A DNA stretch of 27,031 nucleotides. Origin: a virus. A program made the translations under genes and the position numbers. Position 1 is the stretch's first letter; the number at the start of each line of letters is the position of its first letter. The notes beneath the pieces were generated by a model that worked only from the letters and a program-made list of their open reading frames with translations, was not told where the DNA came from and searched no databases. This document shows positions 1 to 7,271 of this stretch, one piece after another. The stretch covers positions 1-27,031 of the IMG/VR virus record IMGVR_UViG_3300042451_000363, one strand, 5' to 3'.

Positions 1-297
1 ATGAGTTACACCACCATTAAACACTAATCTAAATGCAGCATCAGTATCTAATGGATTCTTCAAGTTGAATTTGTGACTTGATGCAGTTCCCCCTACAAAT
101 GGGTACAACGCTTTCATCTTTGTCCATACTCCGTAACCTTTTAAATCAGTCACAAGCGTGTTAATAGCACTCTGTTGTGTAGGGTCTGTTATTGATGCCG
201 CTGTAATGAATGCTTGTGCATCAGGGTCGACAGCAGGAGCAGGAGAATATGTTCCTCCTAAATAAATACTATTTCCTCCTCCAAGAACAACTTGCAT
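1..297 (-). CDS. Phage tail/appendage protein, N-terminal part (runs off left edge)
   Basis: A leftward reading frame starts at the ATG at 297 and stays open for 99 codons to the window edge, so only the N-terminus is visible. It begins MQVVLGGGNS, has a Pro/Ala-rich linker, then a stretch with DPDAQAFITAAS, GVWTKMKALYPFVGG and a segment ending in RLVFNGGVTH. I recognise this pattern from tail or receptor-binding proteins of many marine and Bacteroidota phages, where a concanavalin/LamG-like sugar-binding domain often follows; that domain is outside the window. It lies 5 bases after the stop of the 79-residue gene, in the same late operon. The family assignment is from memory of the pattern; the function (host surface binding) is inferred. 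Confidence 0.75.
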   Translation of the reverse strand, partial: MQVVLGGGNSIYLGGTYSPAPAVDPDAQAFITAASITDPTQQSAINTLVTDLKGYGVWTKMKALYPFVGGTASSHKFNLKNPLDTDAAFRLVFNGGVTH

Positions 298-302
298 ATT
301 AA

Positions 303-542
303 TTAGTTATTTATTTCATATTTAGGCAACTCTACGTCATTAACCCAAAGGATTATTTCTTCGTCTGTCCATGTGTCCGCATAGGTAAATCCTTGGAAGT
401 TAACGCCAAATTCTGCGCTGTCAGTAGTCAACACTACATCAACACTACAAGTCTTTAAGTTAATTGCATCTGCTACGTTTACTACCTCTACTGTTGGGTT
501 AGTAATTTCTACGTTAAACTGTTCAAATTTATAAGTTGCCAT
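303..542 (-). CDS. Small tail-associated protein, 79 aa
   Basis: This is a small acidic protein with a beta-rich look (VEVVNVADAINLKTCSVDVVL, then a GVNFQGFTY turn) and a C-terminal segment with EEIILWVNDVEL. There is no signal peptide, membrane segment or catalytic motif. It sits between two tail-type genes with gaps of 5-6 bases, so it is almost certainly co-transcribed and translated with them. I recall similar short proteins next to tail-fibre genes in Bacteroidota phages and infer a chaperone or structural role in the tail, but the sequence gives no function. The start at 542 is the first in-frame ATG after the upstream gene. Confidence 0.65.
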   Translation of the reverse strand: MATYKFEQFNVEITNPTVEVVNVADAINLKTCSVDVVLTTDSAEFGVNFQGFTYADTWTDEEIILWVNDVELPKYEINN

Positions 543-548
543 GTTTTA

Positions 549-1151
549 TTATGTTAATGTTGTTCCTGTTACTGTGAAAGTTCTAACTGCCATTCCAAAA
601 GAAGAATTTGCCTTTGCATCTGCTAACACTTGCCCCCCTCCTAATAATATCTTCATTGCTAAAGTTGTTGATTGATAAGTTGTAGACGTTTGTATATATA
701 TAGAAGATGAAATACTAAACGGAGCATAATCATATCTTCCTGTAAGAGTTGGTTCCCAATTACATATATTCATACATTCATTCATATTAAACAATCTCCA
801 CCCACTTGTAAATGTACCAATAGATAAAGCCAAACAAGCATCAATTTGTGATGTCCAAGGGTTGTTAGGCATTAAATTTCTATAATATCCCAAAACATTA
901 CTACCATTATAAGTACTCCAATCAATTATAATGTTATACGAATAAGTTTGTCCTCCTAACTCATCTGTAAATCTGTCAATGTTACCGAATGGATTGTTTG
1001 ATTCAAGTCTAAAAAAGTTAGTTTCTCTACCAGCTTGTATATTTCCATCATCTCCTGTACGGTAAGATGTGGTTTGCCCTGTCTTTATTAAGGTTGCTCC
1101 TACTGGTGCAGGCGTCCCACCAGTTTTAGCTAACTGTATTGTGGTTGCCAT
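549..1151 (-). CDS. Tail fibre-like protein with DUF1566-type fold
   Basis: A 200-residue protein. The N-terminus has a Gly/Pro/Thr linker (KTGGTPAPVG) followed by LIKTGQTTSYRTGDDG. The middle has aromatic and Asp-rich segments including IIIDWSTYNG, LGYYRNL and GWRLFNMNECMNICNW, and the C-terminus reads GMAVRTFTV. The pattern of a lysate-like 'TGQT..YRTGDDG' start and a 'W.L.N..E' core resembles DUF1566/Lcl-type domains (C-type lectin-like fold), which are common on phage tail tips and Bacteroidota surface proteins. A role in binding host glycans is inferred. The next gene in the operon starts only 6 bases past the stop. The cysteines in MNECMNICNW could form a disulfide, or reflect the cysteine habit of the neighbouring tail genes. 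Confidence 0.6.
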   Translation of the reverse strand: MATTIQLAKTGGTPAPVGATLIKTGQTTSYRTGDDGNIQAGRETNFFRLESNNPFGNIDRFTDELGGQTYSYNIIIDWSTYNGSNVLGYYRNLMPNNPWTSQIDACLALSIGTFTSGWRLFNMNECMNICNWEPTLTGRYDYAPFSISSSIYIQTSTTYQSTTLAMKILLGGGQVLADAKANSSFGMAVRTFTVTGTTLT

Positions 1152-1153
1152 GA

Positions 1154-1498
1154 TTAAGAAACAAATATGATTATAAACTCAGTACTCGTTGCGTTATAAG
1201 CAAATGATGTAAAGTAATTATTTAAAGCATCAGCAGAGAAATTTAATACTTCTCCTGGCTTAATAGTAGCGCCTAATACTGTTCCATCTGCTGCACCTAC
1301 GTTAGCTACTGATACAGAGTAAAAAATAGCAGCAACTGTATTAACATTTCCTGCTCCTGTAGGCCTAATGATACCTGGAGTTCTAGCTACACCTGTAGTA
1401 GGTGCTAATGAGTTTACTTTAACTAACAACTCTTCTTGACCTGTTACTTGTGCTTGTGTATTATTATGACCAACTATGGCGGTTTGTAATTGTGGCAT
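1154..1498 (-). CDS. Small structural protein, 114 aa, tail/appendage region
   Basis: A 114-residue protein rich in Ala, Gly, Thr, Val and Asn, almost free of charged residues in its C-terminal half (NVNTVAAIFYSVSVANVGA, then a FIIIFVS terminus). It has no cysteines, signal peptide or helix-forming stretches. The composition suggests a beta-structured virion protein, perhaps a decoration or head-fibre subunit. It is packed tightly in the late operon, with a gap of 2 bases to the following gene. I do not recognise a specific family; a virion role is inferred from composition and position. Confidence 0.6.
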   Translation of the reverse strand: MPQLQTAIVGHNNTQAQVTGQEELLVKVNSLAPTTGVARTPGIIRPTGAGNVNTVAAIFYSVSVANVGAADGTVLGATIKPGEVLNFSADALNNYFTSFAYNATSTEFIIIFVS

Positions 1499-1509
1499 GA
1501 TGATATATT

Positions 1510-1746
1510 TTAATTTTTAGAATAAAGTTTTGTTAACCAATCTTTTATATTATCAAATACGATCATACTTACTGTAGTATCTTCGCAACTAAATAAAAGA
1601 ATTCCTTTATTAGTTCCAACTAAAGCTTGTGTTTCAGATAAAATAGAATAATCAACTAGTTCTCCAGCATTATTTTCAAATTTAGAAAATAAGTATTCAC
1701 TTTCTTTAAAAGTAAATTTCTTTTTACTAATACTTAAATTTTCCAT
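1510..1746 (-). CDS. Hypothetical small protein, 78 aa
   Basis: A small protein with a Lys-rich N-terminus (LSISKKKFTFKESEYLF), a central beta-like region (ALVGTNKGILLFSCEDTTVSM) and an amphipathic C-terminal helix (FDNIKDWLTKLYS). It lies between two tail-type proteins in the late operon, with short gaps of 6 and 11 bases. I recognise no family. By context it could be a tail-assembly chaperone or a small virion component. The start at 1746 is an ATG preceded by an A/T-rich leader, as for the neighbours. Confidence 0.55.
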   Translation of the reverse strand: MENLSISKKKFTFKESEYLFSKFENNAGELVDYSILSETQALVGTNKGILLFSCEDTTVSMIVFDNIKDWLTKLYSKN

Positions 1747-1752
1747 AATAAA

Positions 1753-2379
1753 TTATATTAAAGTTTTTTGCGTATATGCTATTGCTCTATGCATAGTTGT
1801 GTTACTTATATTATCTGCTGCTGTATGATTCATAGCAAAAATAATATATACATCTCCGTAAGCATTAGGAAAAATTGCTCCTGATGAAGGAGTAGTAATA
1901 TCAGTAGATCCTAAACTAGCTGGAGTCGGGTGAACTAAAACTTCTCCGTTTCTAAATACTAAACTTCTAGATATTTTACCGTAAGTATCATTAGCAGTAA
2001 AATTTAGCATTGTAGCTAATAAAGCTGCTCCTGATAAACTTAAAGAAGTATTTGCGTAAATCATAAGTTGTACTGTAGCTGATCCTGCTTTTCTATACCC
2101 TCCACATAAAATATCTAATACACAATTATTTAAATCTATAGAACCAGCTGGTATTACAAAATGACTTGCAATTTTTATTCCTATAGGACCGCTTAATTCT
2201 GGGCTATTTAATGCAGTAGCACTTACTAAAGTAATTCCTGTATCATCGTCTTGAGGTGTATCCGTCTCTAAAGCTTTAACAATACCATATTTGTCTTTAA
2301 ACGAAAGTTTATTAGTATTCTTATCAAAGAATATTTCATTAATGCCTGCTTCTTGTCCTGATTTAACTTCGTAGTTCAT
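1753..2379 (-). CDS. Putative tail fibre/appendage protein, about 208 aa
   Basis: The frame can be extended to a TTG at 2388, but the ATG at 2379 is preferred because it lies just 2 bases after the upstream stop. The protein starts with MNYEVKSGQEAG and FFDKNTNKLSF, a pattern seen in phage fibres with an N-terminal virion-attachment part. It continues with a long beta-rich, Ala/Ser/Thr-rich region containing HFVIPAGSIDLNNC, LMIYANTSLS and VYIIFAMNHTAADN. This looks like a jelly-roll or head-fibre C-terminal domain. Its role as a receptor-binding or decorating fibre is inferred from composition and neighbours. Confidence 0.6.
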   Translation of the reverse strand: MNYEVKSGQEAGINEIFFDKNTNKLSFKDKYGIVKALETDTPQDDDTGITLVSATALNSPELSGPIGIKIASHFVIPAGSIDLNNCVLDILCGGYRKAGSATVQLMIYANTSLSLSGAALLATMLNFTANDTYGKISRSLVFRNGEVLVHPTPASLGSTDITTPSSGAIFPNAYGDVYIIFAMNHTAADNISNTTMHRAIAYTQKTLI

Positions 2380-2381
2380 AA

Positions 2382-2663
2382 CTAGCAATTTAAAAGTTTT
2401 TTAATTTGATTATATGTCAAAGAGTTGTAGTCTGTTGTATTATTAGCTATATCTCTTGTATCGTAACAATTTAATATTTCTAAAGCTCTACGTTTGTTTT
2501 TAAGTTCGTCTAGTTGTTCGCAACAATTAGCAGCTCCAAATTGTAGCGCTTGTAAATATTTAAAAACACATTGAGCAAATTCGCATTGTTTATTCCATAC
2601 TAAAATGTCAAAACAAGCTTTATTTTCTCTATTGCTTTCTGATATTGTAGAAATATATTCCAC
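2382..2663 (-). CDS. Small cysteine-containing tail-region protein, 93 aa
   Basis: The start codon is GTG at 2663, 2 bases past the upstream stop; no earlier ATG is available. The protein is helical and contains six cysteines (ACFDIL, QCEF, QCVFKY, a CCEQLDELKN motif, LNCYD and a C-terminal LLNC). It ends with a small TDYNSLTYNQIKKLL domain-like tail. The tail genes on either side carry cysteine clusters as well. I have the impression that similar helical proteins with a 'LNCYD' element occur in other flavobacterial phages near tail genes, but I cannot name a family. A structural or tail-assembly role is inferred. Confidence 0.55.
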   Translation of the reverse strand: MEYISTISESNRENKACFDILVWNKQCEFAQCVFKYLQALQFGAANCCEQLDELKNKRRALEILNCYDTRDIANNTTDYNSLTYNQIKKLLNC

Positions 2664-2665
2664 TA

Positions 2666-3196
2666 TTATCCTATTTTATCAATAATTATTACTCCCATTT
2701 CTAACCATTGTACTTCTGGTTCTGTAGCAGATCCTTCTAATTTTATTATATCTCCTGGTACAAGGTCTACTTGGTAGTTTAATGCTATTCCTTCTATAGC
2801 TTCATTAATAGAAACACGAGTTGTTCTAAAAATAGGATGGTAAGTAGCATTAATTTTAAGTTTTACAATAATGTCTGCTGTTCCTCCTGGTACATCATAC
2901 GCGGCTGCTTGTGCAGTGTACAATATTCTATATTTTCCTCCACCTCCTGCAGGCACTGTGTAAGTTGTACTAGGAATTGTTACTGGAGCATCTAAAGGTC
3001 CTGTAGAGCCTTCTCCTAAAACATTTTGTGCATAAAACACATTTAAAGGTCCTATACTTGGGCTAGTATATGTGTCTCCATTTGTATATAATACAGTAAT
3101 ATTTTGAACAACTGTATTATAAGTAATAGATACGATACCTACTCCATCATTTCCTGATAGTAGTGTTATTCCTTTACAATCTTTGCAATTGCACAT
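2666..3196 (-). CDS. Tail fibre-like protein with N-terminal Cys cluster
   Basis: A 176-residue protein that starts MCNCKDCKG, giving three closely spaced cysteines, followed by a short linker with SGNDGVGIVSI, a type of sequence used in phage fibres as an attachment or trimerisation segment. The rest is beta-rich: TNGDTYTSPSIGPLN, an FYAQNVLGEGSTGP element, an AGGGGKYRILYTAQA strand and a C-terminal LNYQVDLVPGDIIKLEGSAT. The domain looks like a TNF/C1q-type jelly roll found in phage fibres. The N-terminal cysteines could chelate a metal or link to the Cys-rich C-terminus of the next gene upstream. Function is inferred. Confidence 0.6.
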   Translation of the reverse strand: MCNCKDCKGITLLSGNDGVGIVSITYNTVVQNITVLYTNGDTYTSPSIGPLNVFYAQNVLGEGSTGPLDAPVTIPSTTYTVPAGGGGKYRILYTAQAAAYDVPGGTADIIVKLKINATYHPIFRTTRVSINEAIEGIALNYQVDLVPGDIIKLEGSATEPEVQWLEMGVIIIDKIG

Positions 3197-3215
3197 TGTA
3201 TTTTAAATTTAGTAG

Positions 3216-4046
3216 TTAACAACCTCCACAACCGCAGCCTTTACAACCTACAATTGTTTCACAATATTTTCCAGCTGCTTCTATAATAGCAGTAGCAGTG
3301 TCAAAGTCTCCACATGAAAATGCGGACTGAATTCCGTAGATAAATATTTCCATTTGATCTACTTGTTCTTTTAATGTTTTTACTGTAATTGAATCACAAG
3401 CATTAATTAGATCTACTACAAGATGATCTTTACAATTGCAAATATTACAGATAAATAATTGGTAAGTTTTATCGTTTTCGTACAACTCTGTACTGTCATA
3501 TACAGAATATACTATTTGATATATGCCGTCTGATTGATTCCAAGTTTCATCTTCAAGAGCAGTAAAAGGAAAAGGTGTTGGGTCTCCTGGTTGACTAGCA
3601 TAAACATCAATTGAGGAATCTTTAAAAATAAACTGATTTAACGGAGCAGTTCCTATAATCGTAATAGGCCCTACAGTTTGAGAAATGTTAATTTGATATG
3701 TTCCTCCGTTATTAGTTCCTGTACCTGTTAATAGTGCAGTAATCATTGTACCAGGTACTACTCCTGGACCTGTAAGATATTGCCCTACAGCAAATGTTCC
3801 TGATAAATGTAATGTGTCTGTAAATACAGTTCCTAAAATGCTTCCAGTAGAAGCAGCATTTTGAGTTGGAGTATATGTAAAAGGATATACATTAACCCAT
3901 GAATATACTACATCATCTGTATCAATATTTGGAGTTCCCCATCCTGTTGGATTATCATCAACATGATAAATTCCTGTATTTTCTGTAAGAGTTACTAGAT
4001 TACATTTATTACTTAGGGATAAAGATACTTTAGGAACTAATGCCAT
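3216..4046 (-). CDS. Virion protein with inserted Ig-like/Gly-Thr domain and Cys-rich C-terminus
   Basis: A 276-residue protein. Residues about 1-60 form a beta-rich domain (ending SWVNVYPFTYT). Residues about 66-130 form a Gly/Thr-rich module with FAVGQYLTGPGVVPGT and ALLTGTGTNNGGTYQINI, a module seen repeatedly in phage tail fibres. The host domain then resumes (NDKTYQLFICNICNCKDHL) and a helical region leads to the tail CKGCGCGGC. The 'CNICNCKD' motif resembles the N-terminus of the following gene (CNCKDC), suggesting a shared metal-binding or disulfide element. The gene is the first after the terminator at 4068-4122, so it may be read by run-through or from its own promoter. A tail or appendage role is inferred. 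Confidence 0.6.
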   Translation of the reverse strand: MALVPKVSLSLSNKCNLVTLTENTGIYHVDDNPTGWGTPNIDTDDVVYSWVNVYPFTYTPTQNAASTGSILGTVFTDTLHLSGTFAVGQYLTGPGVVPGTMITALLTGTGTNNGGTYQINISQTVGPITIIGTAPLNQFIFKDSSIDVYASQPGDPTPFPFTALEDETWNQSDGIYQIVYSVYDSTELYENDKTYQLFICNICNCKDHLVVDLINACDSITVKTLKEQVDQMEIFIYGIQSAFSCGDFDTATAIIEAAGKYCETIVGCKGCGCGGC

Positions 4047-4067
4047 TATTTAAGAGTTTGATCAAAG

Positions 4068-4122
4068 ATAATTAAAAAAATAGTAGCCCGCCACTTTAGA
4101 CAGCAAATTGTGGCGAGCTACT
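4068..4122 (-). terminator. Intrinsic terminator after the 433-aa structural gene
   Basis: On the minus strand the arms 4110-4122 and 4082-4094 form a 13-bp stem with one G-U wobble and a 15-nt loop. It is followed by a run of T (ATTTTTTTAATT on the minus strand, about 4081-4070). The hairpin begins 13 bases after the stop codon at 4136. This is a textbook rho-independent terminator and splits the late region, upstream capsid-type genes from downstream tail genes. Confidence 0.9.
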
Positions 4123-4135
4123 GAGGGTTGGAGAA

Positions 4136-5437
4136 TTACTGATTAAAGTCTGATGCAGTAAGTCCTAATGCTTGGACAAACGTTTCACCATTATTATCTG
4201 GAGTTGTAGCAAGGATACCAGAACCTGCATTATCTGCAAGGTTAAGATATACAATCACATTACCTTTACCTCCGTCCATAGATACTAGACCAGAAATACT
4301 TTCTTCCCAAGCAATATTCAAAGAAGAATATTTAGAAGTAAGATCAGTATTTCCACCGATACCAGGGATTTTAACTGTTTGGTCTCTTGGAATAGAAGGA
4401 ACAGCCAATTGGTTGTTTTCTCCTTCGTAACCATAAGAAAGGTACTCATCCATTGCAACTTGTTGCCATACTCCGTTACCGTTAAACGCACCTTGTAGGT
4501 GAGTAATAGGTGTATTTGTATCAGAGAAAGAAACAGTGAAACGGTTAGCGTAGTAATCTCTCCACTGATTTACATCAAATGGATCTACATTACCAGTCAT
4601 TCGTACACCAAAAGCCGCAGTTGCTGCAGTTGCTGCAGTAATACGTCGCACGTTAGCAATTGCATATGTACCAGATACTCCTGTAAATGGAGAGTCTAAT
4701 ACAATAGAAACACTTGCTGTGTAAGCATTTACTTTATAAACAGCATTAGTAAGACCTGCACCTTCTAAACGAATGTAATCACCTACAGCTACGTTAGTTA
4801 AAGTACCGTTGATAGCTACTGAAAGAGATCCATTTACTGCAGTAAATGTAGTAGTTGTTCCTGTAGGAACTGCACCTGCATCATTACAAAGAGCTTCAAA
4901 ACGTAAGTATTGATTAGCTGGCTCACTCTTAAAGTTAAGGTATCCATTCTTAACTAACATAGAAGCTAGTTCTGCTTGAGTACCTGTAGCATCTGTACGT
5001 ACAGGACCTGCAAACAAGCTGAAAGGTTGAGAGCGGTTAGCAGCATCATTATCACGCTTACGGATTTTGATGAAGAAATTAGTGTTGTTTGCTACAGGCA
5101 AAGCTCCTGTTGTTCCGTTGAAACCAACTGCAGTTGCTTGTTGTTGTGCAGGTTTAAATTTAGAAATACTCAATTTAACTTTTCCTTTAGTTAAAATAGG
5201 AGATTTCATTAATGGTTGAGTAATTCCTCGTCCTTGAATAACAAAGAATTGTCCATCAGAAGGCAATGCAACATATGCAGCATTATCCATTCGTCGAAGC
5301 CCTGCATCAGTAAGAACTACTGCATTTGCTGGTAAGTTTGCGCTTGTTATTACTGTACCTACTGCAGGTAAAGTAGAACTTGCTACGGTTACGTCACTTA
5401 GTACTACACTAAATACGTTGTTTGCTTTTCTTAACAT
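4136..5437 (-). CDS. Abundant structural protein, 433 aa (crAss-like virion protein)
   Basis: A 433-residue beta-rich protein starting MLRKANNVFSVVLSDVTVASS, rich in Ala, Thr, Gly, Val and Asn. It includes NGTLTNVAVGDYIRLEGAGL and a YKVNAY-type strand in a possible inserted Ig-like domain (about 200-265). The C-terminal part has WQQVAMDEYLSYGYEGEN, RDQTVKIPGI and a small GNVIVYLNLADNAG segment. I recognise the pattern from crAss-like genomes, where a protein of this type follows the capsid and connector genes. Its gene is followed by a strong terminator, which suggests high, separate expression, as for a major virion component. Whether it is a capsid auxiliary or a tail-tube protein cannot be decided here. 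Confidence 0.7.
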   Translation of the reverse strand: MLRKANNVFSVVLSDVTVASSTLPAVGTVITSANLPANAVVLTDAGLRRMDNAAYVALPSDGQFFVIQGRGITQPLMKSPILTKGKVKLSISKFKPAQQQATAVGFNGTTGALPVANNTNFFIKIRKRDNDAANRSQPFSLFAGPVRTDATGTQAELASMLVKNGYLNFKSEPANQYLRFEALCNDAGAVPTGTTTTFTAVNGSLSVAINGTLTNVAVGDYIRLEGAGLTNAVYKVNAYTASVSIVLDSPFTGVSGTYAIANVRRITAATAATAAFGVRMTGNVDPFDVNQWRDYYANRFTVSFSDTNTPITHLQGAFNGNGVWQQVAMDEYLSYGYEGENNQLAVPSIPRDQTVKIPGIGGNTDLTSKYSSLNIAWEESISGLVSMDGGKGNVIVYLNLADNAGSGILATTPDNNGETFVQALGLTASDFNQ

Positions 5438-5467
5438 TTGTTTTTGTTTTTATAATTAATAATTTAT

Positions 5468-6235
5468 TTATTCGAGCTCTTTAAATTGCTCAATGTTTTG
5501 TAATCTTTGTTCTCTAACTCTATCAGACATTAAACTGAATGCTATGTCAACTATAACTACGTGAGTAGATGTATCTAACTCTGAGTTTCTCTGGTTTGCA
5601 ACAGTTGTCCTGTTTACTACAATATTTTGAGGTGTTTTTAAATATCTCATATGATAAGTAAGGATATTAAAAGTACCGTCTGTAAATAACTCATGGCGTT
5701 TTGCAGTTGCAGGGTTTGCTGGATTAATACCTGAAGTAAATCTAGAAAACTCTGTACGCCATACTCTACAATCACCATATGGTTTATAGAATGGCTTTTT
5801 GTATTTACTCCAATTAAATCTTTGCATTTCATTATGAGCAATATCTACTACATAAGCAATGATTGGAGTATTTTCTGTGCCACATTCTATTTTATCTGTC
5901 ACAACTTCTTCATAGATTGTGTACATATGGTTACTCGGTAAATCAAAGAACTTCCCTGTTACATTATTATTTACAATAATCCCAGCTTGAGAAGCTGATG
6001 GAGGCAAAGATGGAGCATCTTGAACTAATGCTCCTAATCCTTGATTCCTTATTTCTATTTCTTCAAAACCTTTACCTTTTCGGTTATTGATTTCGTCGTA
6101 ATATTTTTTGACATACAAATTTTGGGCTTCTGTAAGAACAGAGGACAATTCAAAGTCTTCATATCCTGGAGAACCAAAACTACTAGATCTATCTAGTTTT
6201 AGTTCTAACTCGTCCGCCATTTCGTTTGCAGTCAT
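5468..6235 (-). CDS. Head-tail connector/ring-type structural protein
   Basis: A 255-residue protein. Its start MTANEMADELELKLDR and the GYEDFELSSVLTEAQNLYV segment match the pattern of conserved crAss-like proteins encoded downstream of the capsid gene. The middle is beta-rich with LPSNHMYTIYEEVV. The C-terminus, VDIAFSLMSDRVREQRLQNIEQFKELE, resembles the C-terminal helix of ring or adaptor proteins that dock on the portal ('DIAV..L..R.Q' pattern). A role as a head-tail connector (ring protein) is inferred from this and from its position, 8 bases after the 315-residue gene. I cannot assign which of the several ring proteins it is. Confidence 0.6.
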   Translation of the reverse strand: MTANEMADELELKLDRSSSFGSPGYEDFELSSVLTEAQNLYVKKYYDEINNRKGKGFEEIEIRNQGLGALVQDAPSLPPSASQAGIIVNNNVTGKFFDLPSNHMYTIYEEVVTDKIECGTENTPIIAYVVDIAHNEMQRFNWSKYKKPFYKPYGDCRVWRTEFSRFTSGINPANPATAKRHELFTDGTFNILTYHMRYLKTPQNIVVNRTTVANQRNSELDTSTHVVIVDIAFSLMSDRVREQRLQNIEQFKELE

Positions 6236-6243
6236 AGTTTATT

Positions 6244-7191
6244 TTATTTTTTTGCCAATTCAATTTTGGCTTTAATTCTTAATTTAACTTCTTGGTTGTC
6301 AGGATTAGAAAGATACATAATTGTATCTGACAAATCTCCTAATTCCGCACCGTTGTCAAGAGTATATCGTTTTTCTCCTTTACGGATAATTGCTCCTGCT
6401 TCGATTGCTTCTTGTACAAAGATACGCTCATTGTATTGTGGATGATTAACAATTTCCAAGAAATAACTTGGATTACTGTCCACAATAGATAGTACTTCGC
6501 TCTTTAACCAATTTTCATCTTTAAGAGCAGTAGCTGGTATAGCTCTACCAAGTGATTTAATAAATCCAATAGTTGCTGTTCGGCTGTTTGTAATCTCTGC
6601 GTATTTAAGATATGCTTGAGATTTAATCTCTGCTTCTTCAAGTTTTTTGACTGTTACTTTAGATTCGTCAACAATCATAAACTCGTAAGTAGCTTTTAGT
6701 ACTCTTTCATCATAAGACGGAGCTACTAGCATTTTATTAGAAATTAAAATCAAATATTTTAACATATCCAAAGGTTGATTTAAATTTAAAGTCGTACCTT
6801 CTTTAGTTAAAATTACTCTACCACGACGATCTGTTCTCCAGAAGTTTTCATCGTTTGGTAAAGTAGGATTTAAATCTACTCCTAATTCTTTTTCAAAGAA
6901 CTCTTTTTGTGTCATCCCGTTTGGATAACTTTCTTTATACTTTTCAATTAATACTCGATTATAATCATCTAGTATTACTTTAACTCCTCCTCCGTTGTTT
7001 ACACTGTTCAACGGAACTTGGTAGCTACGTTTTACTTTGTTTAACAAGAACGGATCTTTTGCTCGATCTTGTCCTTGTACTAATAAGTTACTCCATTTCC
7101 CTGATGATTCTACTGGTTTTACAGAAACTATTCTGTTTTGTAAAAATGTCCCGTAAATCGGTTTTACTATTTCTTTTTCTGCTGTCTTCAT
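6244..7191 (-). CDS. Conserved structural protein downstream of capsid gene, about 315 aa
   Basis: The frame reaches a TTG at 7203, but the ATG at 7191 (MKTAEKEIVKPIYGTFLQNR) is the likelier start. The protein is mixed alpha/beta, with VKVILDDYNRVLIEKYKE, a FWRTDRRGRVILTKEGTTLNL strand pair, and long C-terminal helices (VTVKKLEEAEIKSQAYLKYAE, then FIKSLGRAIPATAL). The C-terminal region reads GAIIRKGEKRYTLDNGAELG then a Lys-rich end, a layout seen in T4-like and crAss-like virion proteins that carry a small sensor-like domain. It lies just after the capsid terminator. Position and length match a conserved crAss-like gene of unknown role; I infer a virion or assembly function. Confidence 0.55.
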   Translation of the reverse strand: MKTAEKEIVKPIYGTFLQNRIVSVKPVESSGKWSNLLVQGQDRAKDPFLLNKVKRSYQVPLNSVNNGGGVKVILDDYNRVLIEKYKESYPNGMTQKEFFEKELGVDLNPTLPNDENFWRTDRRGRVILTKEGTTLNLNQPLDMLKYLILISNKMLVAPSYDERVLKATYEFMIVDESKVTVKKLEEAEIKSQAYLKYAEITNSRTATIGFIKSLGRAIPATALKDENWLKSEVLSIVDSNPSYFLEIVNHPQYNERIFVQEAIEAGAIIRKGEKRYTLDNGAELGDLSDTIMYLSNPDNQEVKLRIKAKIELAKK

Positions 7192-7209
7192 TTTTGCTGT
7201 CAATTAATT

Positions 7210-7254
7210 CTCTTATTTAAAAATGCCTCTCTGGGGCTTTCACCTCCCAGAGAG
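7210..7254 (-). terminator. Intrinsic terminator after major capsid gene
   Basis: On the minus strand the arms 7246-7254 (CTCTCTGGG) and 7227-7235 (CCCAGAGAG) pair perfectly over 9 bp with a 10-nt loop. A GCATTTTTAAATAA tract follows. It begins 17 bases after the capsid stop codon at 7272. It should make capsid mRNA more abundant than the downstream message. Confidence 0.9.
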
Positions 7255-7271
7255 AACATTTTGTTTATTTA

